From positions 1-10,878 of the forward strand of contig JNEM01006239.1 in the NCBI GenBank assembly GCA_000697335.1: DNA of 10,878 nt. The letters run 5' to 3'. The stretch's first letter is position 1; each line of letters starts with the position of its first letter. Below the pieces are notes generated by a model. The model was not told the origin of the DNA. It ran no database searches and saw only the letters and a program-made list of their open reading frames with translations. The DNA is from Conidiobolus incongruus B7586 (lineage: Eukaryota > Entomophthoromycota > Entomophthoromycetes > Entomophthorales > Conidiobolaceae). The position numbers and the translations under genes were made by a program. Positions 1 through 7,153 of the stretch are shown here, piece after piece.

Positions 1-1592
1 GGCTTGCCATTTTCACCAGGCTTTTCATGATTACCAGGCTTACCATTGTCACCAGGTTTGCCATTTTCACCGGGCTTACTGTTGTCACCGGGCTTGCCAT
101 TATTACCAGTCGAGCCATTGTCACCAGGTTTACCGCTGTTATTAGGGATAGGATAAGATGGGTGGCTTCCATTATTTCCATGTTCTCCAGGTTTTCCGGT
201 ATTGCCTGAATTACCATTTTCTCCAGGCTTACCAGTGTTTCCATTGTTTCCAGTGCTTCCAGTATTACCGTTATTGCCTGAGTTGCTATTGTCACCAGGT
301 TTGCCATTTTCACCGGGCTTACTGTTGTCACCGGGCTTGCCATTATTACCAGTCGAGCCATTGTCACCAGGTTTACCGCTGTTATTAGGGATAGGATAAG
401 ATGGGTGGCTTCCATTATTTCCATGTTCTCCAGGTTTTCCGGTATTGCCTGAATTACCATTTTCTCCAGGCTTACCAGTGTTTCCATTGTTTCCAGTGCT
501 TCCAGTATTACCGTTATTGCCTGAGTTACTATTTCCACCAGGTTTTCCATTTTCACCAGGCTTACTATTATCGCCTGGTTTGCCACTATCACTAGGCTTA
601 CCATTGTCGTCAGGTTTTCCGTTATCACCAGGCTTACCGTTGTTACCAGGTTTGCCATTTTCACCGGGCTTACTATTGTCACCGGGCTTACCGCTATTAC
701 CAGGGATTGGGTAAGATGGATGACCTCCATTATTTCCATGTTCTCCAGGTTTTCCGGTATTGCCTGAATTACCATTTTCTCCAGGCTTACCAGTGTTTCC
801 ATTGTTTCCAGTGCTTCCAGTATTACCGTTATTGCCTGAGTTACTATTTCCACCAGGTTTTCCATTTTCACCAGGCTTACTATTATCGCCTGGTTTGCCA
901 CTATCACTAGGCTTACCATTGTCGTCAGGTTTTCCGTTATCACCAGGCTTACCGTTGTTACCAGGTTTGCCATTTTCACCGGGCTTACTATTGTCACCGG
1001 GCTTACCGCTATTACCAGGGATTGGGTAAGATGGATGACCTCCATTATTTCCATGTTCTCCAGGTTTTCCGGTATTGCCTGAATTACCATTTTCTCCAGG
1101 CTTACCAGTGTTTTCATTGTTTCCAGTGTTTCCGGTATTACCGTTATTGCCTGAGTTACTATTTTCCTCAGGTTTTCCATTGTCCCCAGGCTTACTATTA
1201 TCACCGGGCTTACTGTTATCACCTGGTTTACCATTATCGCTAGGCTTACCATTATTACCAGTCGAGCCATTATCACCGGGTCTACCATTATTACTTGGAA
1301 TAGGATAAGATGGGTGTCCTCCATTATTTCCAGTGTTACCATTATTACCGGTGCTCCCTGTGTTGCCAGTATTTCCATTATTTCCAGGTTTAGTATTTGG
1401 AACTGGATAAGCACCATTGTTCTGAGCGGAATATTCCTTATATCTTTCTAGGAATTGATTGAAAAAGGGTAAAAATAATTTAAAGGTTTCATTATCGATA
1501 TTAGCTGGTAAACTCTTGTCTAAAGCTTCGACAGGAACTGATTGAGTAGTTCCGAGAGCGAAAGCGGCCAGAATAACAGTTGAAAACTTCAT
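1..1592 (-). CDS. Secreted collagen-like repeat protein, copy A (3' end outside window)
   Basis: The frame is open from the ATG at 1592-1590 to the left edge: 530 whole codons and no stop. Residues 1 to about 17 (MKFSTVILAAFALGTTQ) form a signal peptide, so the product should be secreted or wall-bound. Residues 23-60 hold the family motif LDKSLPANID and a likely amphipathic helix (about 34-56). A YPVP hinge sits at 62-65 and Gly-X-Y triplets fill the rest. Asn/Ser/Thr-rich triplets alternate with Gly-Lys-Pro-Gly-X-Asn hexapeptides, in blocks separated by a HPSYPIP motif first seen at 93-99 and again about every 81-105 residues. No cysteine is present. The start is supported by alignment with gene C and by a TATA box 91-98 nt upstream. 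No intron is apparent. The last 60 bp (1-60) closely resemble a repeat of gene C. Function is unknown; a structural or adhesive surface protein is an inference from composition. Confidence 0.9.
   Translation of the reverse strand, partial: MKFSTVILAAFALGTTQSVPVEALDKSLPANIDNETFKLFLPFFNQFLERYKEYSAQNNGAYPVPNTKPGNNGNTGNTGSTGNNGNTGNNGGHPSYPIPSNNGRPGDNGSTGNNGKPSDNGKPGDNSKPGDNSKPGDNGKPEENSNSGNNGNTGNTGNNENTGKPGENGNSGNTGKPGEHGNNGGHPSYPIPGNSGKPGDNSKPGENGKPGNNGKPGDNGKPDDNGKPSDSGKPGDNSKPGENGKPGGNSNSGNNGNTGSTGNNGNTGKPGENGNSGNTGKPGEHGNNGGHPSYPIPGNSGKPGDNSKPGENGKPGNNGKPGDNGKPDDNGKPSDSGKPGDNSKPGENGKPGGNSNSGNNGNTGSTGNNGNTGKPGENGNSGNTGKPGEHGNNGSHPSYPIPNNSGKPGDNGSTGNNGKPGDNSKPGENGKPGDNSNSGNNGNTGSTGNNGNTGKPGENGNSGNTGKPGEHGNNGSHPSYPIPNNSGKPGDNGSTGNNGKPGDNSKPGENGKPGDNGKPGNHEKPGENGK
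52..1309 (-). repeat. In-frame 243/315-bp tandem repeats within gene A
   Basis: The HPSYPIP-coding motif recurs with its equivalent base at 158, 401, 716, 1031 and 1310, giving spacings of 243, 315, 315 and 279 bp. All are multiples of three (81, 105, 105 and 93 codons). The 401-715 and 716-1030 copies are nearly identical; the visible differences cluster in the first dozen bases. The segment at about 58-157 is repeated exactly at 301-400. The copy at 1031-1309, nearest the 5' end, is the most diverged. Each 105-codon unit holds a run of Gly-Lys-Pro hexapeptides followed by an Asn/Ser/Thr-rich run. Copy number probably varies between strains by unequal exchange (inference). Confidence 0.9.
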
Positions 1593-1682
1593 ATTATTAA
1601 TTAAAAAGTGTATAAAATATAATATCAGAATTAATTATTTAGTTGGTTGGTTGTCTGATTTCTAAGCTGGATAAACTCTCAG

Positions 1683-1690
1683 TTTATATA
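1683..1690 (-). promoter_or_regulatory. TATA box of gene A
   Basis: TATATAAA on the minus strand, 91-98 nt upstream of the gene A start codon. The same element and flank (tttatatatc on the plus strand) occur at the matching place upstream of pseudogene B, and gene C has TATAAATA at the same distance. Conservation across paralogues lifts it above chance in such AT-rich DNA. Confidence 0.6.
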
Positions 1691-1771
1691 TCAAAATCTC
1701 TCAAATCAATGGTTTGAGTTGGTGTTATGATAAATACAATAATGATATTGAATAGCCTTTATTTGCAATGA

Positions 1772-1810
1772 TTAGGCAATATTCAATAAATTGGCAAATT
1801 CAATTGGCGT
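1772..1810 (-). promoter_or_regulatory. Paired upstream elements of gene A (ACGCCAATT and TTGCCTAA)
   Basis: On the gene strand, ACGCCAATT (1810-1802) and TTGCCTAA (1779-1772) lie 22 nt apart, about 210 and 180 nt upstream of the start codon. Gene C has the same two words 23 nt apart at almost the same distances (207 and 176 nt), although the DNA between and around them has diverged. ACGCCAATT contains a CCAAT core, the known binding site of the HAP/NF-Y complex. That this complex acts here is an inference. A second CCAAT occurs just inside the pair in gene A. Confidence 0.5.
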
Positions 1811-2934
1811 CTAATAATGAAAGAATTGATAGATCTAGTAATTTCAAACTATATTACAAATCCGCTTAAATTCGAGGAACTTGCTCTTTGCTACCTGGTT
1901 TGTATTACATTAAATTGATCAATTATCACAATTTACCATAGTCCTTATTGTGAATACATTTTCATTAAGAGTGATTCTAGAATAATTTAAACCAACATAG
2001 AATTCTTTTATTTATTTAGTACACTATATCAATATATTTTAATAAAACGACGATAATATAAAAATTTATTTCTATTGAATCATTTTTATCTCCTAGTAGC
2101 TAGTCAAAAATTTTAAATATATCTAGAAAATTTAAAATATATTATAAAAATTGACATGCAATAATTATAATGCTACCACAAATTAAAGTATATTGCTTTA
2201 TTTGTACTATTTTATTATAGGATCATGATATGTCAATTTAACCGTAGTTTTAATTTAAATTGACTAAATTAAATGGTGCTTGGCTAATTATATTAATTTG
2301 CCTTAAAAATGAAGTTAAAATTTTCAACAAAGTTAATTGCCAAAAATTATTAATGGTTAAGGTACTCTATAATATAATATTGTTAAATCACGAGGGTAAA
2401 ATAGCATAAATGTTTATAGAAATATTATTTTAGTATTGATTTAAGGTTTAAATAAATTTATAAAATTATTTTTTTATTAAGTTAAAATATTATTTATTAA
2501 TTTTTTACCCTGGAATTTATCAAAATCCATTTATTTTTGTATTTTTATTTTTTATAATTAAATATTTCATTCAATATAATATTAGATATTATTTATTAAA
2601 CTTGATGAATATAAATCGAAATATTTGATTCAATAACATTGCTTGTTCCATTTGTAGTATGAAGTGAGTTGATTATATATATGGAATATATTTAGTAACC
2701 TAAACTTGTAGATAAAGTATACTTTGAGAAAATTTATTTTTGAGTGAGCTAAAGAAATATCAAAAACAGCAGATATAATTATAAAGCACTCGTTAAAATA
2801 TAAGAAAAGCAAACAGCATTCATAGTTTAAAATGCAAAAGAACATCAGAGAGTTAGATTTGAAAGAATGCATGATTTAAAAAATATCTAAAATTTCGAGA
2901 AAAATTTAAAAGGGAAAGTTTGTAGAGATTAATC
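1811..2934. other. AT-rich intergenic region between gene A and pseudogene B
   Basis: This stretch holds no supported gene. It has many stops in every frame. The longest open stretch, about 80 codons on the minus strand near 2630-2872, has the Phe/Ile/Tyr/Asn-rich make-up expected of random AT-rich DNA, no recognisable motif and no shared promoter. It contains the region upstream of the gene A promoter and whatever lies 3' of pseudogene B. Confidence 0.6.
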
Positions 2935-3455
2935 TTAGAGAGTTGGAATAATAGTAGCGGTTTTGGCTGGAAGATTAGTTGATTCAGAAGTTGTATTGGT
3001 AACTAGAGACACCGTAATTTCTAGGATTTTAATCATCAGAAGGTTTTAATAATGAAATTTTTTATAGTAATTATTTTTTTCTTCATTACCTAGTATGTGA
3101 TTGCCTTCGTGTATTCCATCGTACTCGTTTTTCCAACTACTGCGTGGTTTTCAGAATTGATTATACTCCTTGTTATCTCTAAATTTGACGAGATTACCAG
3201 GCTTTCCATGATCATTTGACTTGCCGTTATCCTTAGAATAGCTATTGCTACCAATTTAGCACTTTCATTTGGCTACCAATTATTATTCTTGATAGTGTCT
3301 TTATGACCTTTTTGTGAACATTTTAATATCTAGATAAAACATATTTATGGTTTCATCATCAATGGTCATTGATATATTCTTATCCAAAGTTTCGACAGAA
3401 ACTGATTGAGTGGATCCTATAGCGAAAACAGCAAAATAACAACCAAAGTTAACAT
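2935..3455 (-). pseudogene. Decayed collagen-like paralogue, copy B
   Basis: This is a broken host paralogue of genes A and C. Read leftward from the ATG at 3455-3453 it keeps a signal-peptide-like start. A one-base deletion relative to gene A (around 3428-3436) then throws the frame. In the ancestral frame the next part reads IGSTQSVSVETLDKNI, matching TQSVPVEALDKSL of gene A, followed by an IDDET match to IDNET. A stop at 3303-3301 ends that frame where the helix lies in A and C. Further on, only scraps of the repeat tract survive (for example HGKPGN near 3200) among more stops. A short Ser/Thr-rich open stretch ending in TAA at 2937-2935 could be the old C-terminus, but gene A's own end is outside the window, so this is uncertain. 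Confidence is high for 3180-3455 and low for the left boundary. Confidence 0.85.
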
Positions 3456-3561
3456 ATTTTCAATAAGACATGTATTGGATACTAGATAAAAAAATTAATA
3501 TAGATTTAAATATTTCTTGGTTAAATTGCTAAATAAATCATTATGTTGAATCAATTCTTAG

Positions 3562-3683
3562 TTTATATATCCAAATCTTTTCTCATTGATTGCTTGTTTT
3601 GTTATTATAATATTGCCAAAATAACAATTCATATTATCACTCTAACTCGATTGTTAGACACCATTAAACTATGAAAGATTTGA
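3562..3683 (-). promoter_or_regulatory. Relic promoter of pseudogene B
   Basis: TATATAAA on the minus strand (3569-3562) lies 107-114 nt upstream of the relic start. Its flank matches gene A (agtttatatatc on the plus strand in both). Farther out, atgaaagatttga (3671-3683) matches atgaaagaattga at 1817-1829 upstream of gene A, at a similar distance from the start. The CCAAT and TTGCCTAA words of A and C are not intact here. The duplication that made B therefore included at least about 230 bp of promoter. Confidence 0.55.
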
Positions 3684-5137
3684 ACTTGCATTAAGTAAAG
3701 TTTGTGAGGATTTTTGCTGAATATCAAATCTATAATGTTTTCGTGAATTTTGAACTAAATGGTATTTACTTCATTTTAATAACTGTAAATTTCAATCAAT
3801 TAAACAATTAATGAATTTCTGATGGTAATTGTATTTTTATAATTTTTGAATTAAATTTACATATCTATATTTTTCGTTATTAAATATTCATTGAAAGATT
3901 AAATACTAATTAATAAAATTATATTAAGTGTCTATTCAATTAACAATATAATTATTTGAACTTTCCAAAGTACATTTTCTCAAGTAGACTACTATCTTAA
4001 TCTTACTTGTTCCGCAAGCTTTTATACAATATAATATTGATATTCTTATTATAAAAGATGACCAAACTAATATAGTCATAGTTATGATTTATATTCACTC
4101 AATGAAAATGTGCTTGGCTTATATTTTTAATATAACGTAAAGTATTCAATAAATATAGAACAAATCAAAATTCAAATATTTCATCATTTCTTATATCATC
4201 AAATCATGAAGATATAATAGTTTATGTTTTTGAAAAATTATTTTGCTATTATATTTAATGATTATGAATTTTAGATTTAAATAGATTCATATTATATCAA
4301 ATTTGACTTAAATTTTTATGCTATTTTATATTTTTTTAATACAATATTTGAAAAAATTTGTCACGGGATAGCGAAGTTTACTAAAACAAAATATTTTTAC
4401 TGAGATTTCTTTCTGAAGATATCTTCGAATATATAATATTTAATGTAAAACTGGGTATAATTTCTGGTTGAGCGTGTACTCAATGGTTTACCATATTTAT
4501 AATTAATTAATATTAAAATACTTAGAATAAAACTCCTTATGTTTATTCTATTATGCATTTTATCGAAAATATATTGTACTAATCCAACCATTGTAATCTT
4601 ACTTGAGTATCCTTTATAAAAAATCTCTAAGATCAAATATTTGGATTGTATAAAAATACAGAGAAAATATCACTGAATAAATTGATAATAAAAATCATTT
4701 TATACTTGAATGTAATATTCAAATCCTTTGATTATTAAGATTAACATTCAAAAAATTCTCAACCCAAATTTAAATTAATTTTAATTGCTAGCATGATGTT
4801 CTAAATATTTTGAATTAGAGTATGATTTATTTTCTGAATTCAATAATCTAAAATATCTTGTATATTTAAAAAGTTATTTAGATAATGATTATATATCAAA
4901 ATTTGATAACTTTGACATTATATACTTGGTTAATTAAATATATGTAAATGAAATAGTAGCATTATATATTTAACAAATCTATTAATTTGAATAATATCAT
5001 TTATATGGTCTGAAAATTTTTTACTATTATAGGCCAAAATAATTGATTAATAAAAATAAAAAGATTTCAGTGATACATTTCTCACCTTAATAAATGAACA
5101 ATATATAATATTTTATAGAAAACTAATATATATAGAA
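3684..5137. other. AT-rich intergenic region between pseudogene B and gene C
   Basis: No gene is supported here. A roughly 79-codon minus-strand open stretch near 4397-4636 lacks any recognisable domain and has random AT-rich composition. No tRNA-like, repeat-array or transposon-end structure was recognised by eye. The right end would contain the gene C transcript's 3' end. Confidence 0.55.
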
Positions 5138-5143
5138 TTTATT
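5138..5143 (-). terminator. Possible poly(A) signal of gene C
   Basis: AATAAA on the minus strand, about 83 nt beyond the gene C stop codon, a usual distance for a eukaryotic 3' UTR. AATAAA is frequent by chance in DNA this AT-rich, so the assignment is weak. Confidence 0.3.
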
Positions 5144-5225
5144 AAAAATGATAATAGTATTATGAAAATTTGATTTAATTAACTGATGTGGAGTATACTT
5201 TGAATACGACTCAAATATTCTGTGT

Positions 5226-6938
5226 TTAGAATACTGAAGGATCATCAAATTGAGCGAACCAGCTGGTGGCAAGTTTGGGAAGAGGATAATAAATATCACC
5301 ATTATCACCAGGCTTGCCATTGTCAACGGGCTTGCCATTTTCACCAGGCTTTTCATGATTACCAGGCTTGCCATTGACACCAGGTTTACCATTGTGACCA
5401 GGTTTTCCGTTATCACCGGGTTTGCCATTTTCACCAGGATTTTCATGATCACCAGGCTTGCCATTTTCACCAGGTTTACTATTGTGACCAGGCTTGCCAT
5501 TGTCAACGGGCTTGCCATTTTCACCAGGCTTTTCATGATTACCAGGCTTGCCATTGACACCAGGTTTACCATTGTGACCAGGCTTGCCATTGTCAACGGG
5601 CTTGCCATTTTCACCAGGCTTTTCATGATTACCAGGCTTGCCATTGACACCAGGTTTACCATTGTGACCAGGCTTGCCATTGTCAACGGGCTTGCCATTT
5701 TCACCAGGCTTTTCATGATTACCAGGCTTGCCATTGACACCAGGTTTACCATTGTGACCAGGCTTGCCATTGTCAACGGGCTTGCCATTTTCACCAGGCT
5801 TTTCATGATTACCAGGCTTGCCATTGACACCAGGTTTACCATTGTGACCAGGCTTGCCATTGTCAACGGGCTTGCCATTTTCACCAGGCTTTTCATGATT
5901 ACCAGGCTTGCCATTGACACCAGGTTTACCATTGTGACCAGGTTTTCCGTTATCACCGGGTTTGCCATTTTCACCAGGATTTTCATGATCACCAGGCTTG
6001 CCATTTTCACCAGGTTTACTATTGTGACCAGGTTTGCCATTTTCACTAGGCTTTCCGTTGTCACTGGGTTTGCCATTGTCACCAGGATTTTCATGATCAC
6101 CAGGCTTGCCATTTTCTCCAGGTTTACCATTGTGACCAGGTTTGCCATTTTCACTAGGCTTTCCGTTGTCACTGGGTTTACCATTGTCACCAGGATTTTC
6201 ATGATCACCAGGCTTGCCATTTTCACCAGGTTTGCCATTGTGACCAGGTTTTCCGTTATCGCCGGGTTTACCATTGTCACTAGGTTTTTCATTTTTTCCA
6301 GGGATAGGGTAAGTTGGATGAGATCCATTGTTTCCATGATGTCCTGGTGCTCCAGTATTTCCAGAAGTACCATTGGTACCAGTGCTTCCAGTATTGCCAG
6401 TATTGCCAGTATTGCCGGTATTACCATTAGTACCATTACTTCCAGTATTTCCATTGTTTTCGTCAGTACCATTACTTCCATTAGTACCAGTGCTTCCAGT
6501 ATTGCCAGTATTGCCAGTATTGCCATTAGTACCATTACTTCCATTAGTACCAGTGCTTCCAGTATTGCCAGTATTGCCATTAGTACCATTACTTCCATTA
6601 GTACCAGTGCTTCCAGTATTACCAGTATTGCCATTAGTACCATTACTTCCAGTATTACCATTAGTACCATTACTTCCAGTATTACCAGTAGTACCAGCGT
6701 TGCCAGCATTTCCTGGTTTATTATCAGGAATAGGGTAACCGGGGTAGTAATAGTCACCACCATTTTGATTATTTTTCATTAGTTTAAATTTAGTATATAG
6801 TTGTTCGATAAATGGCCAGAGCAATTCCAAAGTCTTTTTATCGATGCCAGCTGGCAAATTCTTGTCCATTTCAATGAGAGGAGCTGTTTGGGCGGTACCA
6901 AGAGCGAAAGCAGCGAGAATAACAGTTGAGAATTTCAT
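5226..6938 (-). CDS. Secreted collagen-like repeat protein, copy C (complete, 570 aa)
   Basis: This is a complete 570-codon gene with its stop TAA at 5228-5226. Residues 1 to about 16 (MKFSTVILAAFALGTA) are a signal peptide, probably cut after GTA. Residues 22-56 carry the family motif EMDKNLPAGID and a likely amphipathic helix (about 34-55). A YPIP hinge is at 68-71. Residues about 74-197 are Pro-poor Gly-X-Y triplets of Asn, Ser and Thr with about eleven N-G-[ST] glycosylation sequons. A second hinge, HPTYPIP, ends at 213. Residues about 214-547 are Gly-Lys-Pro-Gly-X-Asn hexapeptides (X = Asp, Glu, His, Val or Asn), with Gly replaced at fixed places. The last 24 residues (YYPLPKL...DDPSVF) are unlike the repeats. 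There is no cysteine and no membrane segment beyond the signal. The start is fixed by similarity to gene A and by a TATA box about 100 nt upstream. Collagen-like structure follows from the pattern; location and role are inferred. Confidence 0.92.
   Translation of the reverse strand: MKFSTVILAAFALGTAQTAPLIEMDKNLPAGIDKKTLELLWPFIEQLYTKFKLMKNNQNGGDYYYPGYPIPDNKPGNAGNAGTTGNTGSNGTNGNTGSNGTNGNTGNTGSTGTNGSNGTNGNTGNTGSTGTNGSNGTNGNTGNTGNTGSTGTNGSNGTDENNGNTGSNGTNGNTGNTGNTGNTGSTGTNGTSGNTGAPGHHGNNGSHPTYPIPGKNEKPSDNGKPGDNGKPGHNGKPGENGKPGDHENPGDNGKPSDNGKPSENGKPGHNGKPGENGKPGDHENPGDNGKPSDNGKPSENGKPGHNSKPGENGKPGDHENPGENGKPGDNGKPGHNGKPGVNGKPGNHEKPGENGKPVDNGKPGHNGKPGVNGKPGNHEKPGENGKPVDNGKPGHNGKPGVNGKPGNHEKPGENGKPVDNGKPGHNGKPGVNGKPGNHEKPGENGKPVDNGKPGHNGKPGVNGKPGNHEKPGENGKPVDNGKPGHNSKPGENGKPGDHENPGENGKPGDNGKPGHNGKPGVNGKPGNHEKPGENGKPVDNGKPGDNGDIYYPLPKLATSWFAQFDDPSVF
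5311..6030 (-). repeat. 90-bp tandem repeats in gene C, pattern A-B-A-A-A-A-A-B
   Basis: Eight 90-bp (30-codon) units lie head to tail from 5311. Six type-A units (5311, 5491, 5581, 5671, 5761, 5851) are identical by eye. The two type-B units (5401, 5941) are also identical to each other. The 180-bp A-B pair at 5311-5490 thus recurs exactly at 5851-6030. Type A encodes ten triplets, two of which lack the leading Gly (EKP and VDN). Identity even at third codon positions indicates recent expansion or gene conversion. Confidence 0.95.
6031..6246 (-). repeat. Two 108-bp tandem repeats in gene C
   Basis: Units 6031-6138 and 6139-6246 (36 codons each) differ at only a few bases. They extend the 90-bp pattern by one hexapeptide and carry Ser in place of Gly at two triplets (PSDN and PSEN), so they form a distinct subfamily of the Gly-Lys-Pro repeats. 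Confidence 0.9.
6368..6720 (-). repeat. Short Asn/Ser/Thr-coding tandem repeats in gene C
   Basis: This is a low-complexity tract of 9-bp triplet-coding words assembled into higher-order units. The word ccattagtaccagtgcttcc starts at 6478, 6541 and 6595, spacings of 63 and 54 bp (21 and 18 codons). It encodes runs such as GSTGTNGSNGTNG. All spacings preserve both the reading frame and the Gly-X-Y phase. Confidence 0.85.
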
Positions 6939-7033
6939 TGTGATATTTTACAGAGTCAATTTGCAGTTCTAAAATGAGTATTTTAGTGAATTTGCTTGGT
7001 TTTTTCATTCGATCAAGGTGGAAAGGATTCCAT

Positions 7034-7041
7034 TATTTATA
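7034..7041 (-). promoter_or_regulatory. TATA box of gene C
   Basis: TATAAATA on the minus strand, 96-103 nt upstream of the gene C start, the same spacing as the TATA box of gene A. The surrounding 5' leader has otherwise diverged from A. Confidence 0.55.
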
Positions 7042-7113
7042 CTGAATATCCAAAATATCTGATTAAATGTATTAAAAGCATATATTAAATATCAAAACTC
7101 ATTACAAAGTATG

Positions 7114-7153
7114 TTAGGCAAATTTTGAGTGAAGCGGCGAATAAAATTGGCGT
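7114..7153 (-). promoter_or_regulatory. Paired upstream elements of gene C (ACGCCAATT and TTGCCTAA)
   Basis: On the gene strand, ACGCCAATT (7153-7145) and TTGCCTAA (7121-7114) are separated by 23 nt and lie about 207 and 176 nt upstream of the start codon. They match the gene A pair in word, order, orientation and distance, while the flanking DNA does not align well, which suggests selection on the words. The CCAAT core suggests an NF-Y/HAP-type site (inference). Confidence 0.5.

Noticed and set aside
27-1308. Several 60-89-codon plus-strand open frames across gene A
   Set aside because: They are antisense shadows of the gene A repeats and recur with the same 243/315-bp periods. The minus-strand frame alone has a signal peptide and family N-terminus.
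2630-2872. 80-codon minus-strand open frame
   Set aside because: It has random AT-rich composition, no recognisable domain, and no promoter element shared with the neighbouring genes.
4397-4636. 79-codon minus-strand open frame
   Set aside because: It has the length and composition expected by chance in this sequence and no motif that I recognise.
5311-6246. CRISPR-like array of regular repeats
   Set aside because: The repeats have no unique spacers, keep codon phase throughout and lie inside a signal-peptide-bearing gene of a eukaryote-like genome.
5250-6782. 510-codon plus-strand open frame opposite gene C, and a 546-codon frame shifted on the gene C strand (5123-6763)
   Set aside because: Both are by-products of the stop-poor Gly-X-Y repeat DNA. 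They read as monotonous TRLAIFTRF or LVTMVNL strings, have no signal peptide, promoter or paralogue with its own start, and vanish outside the repeats.
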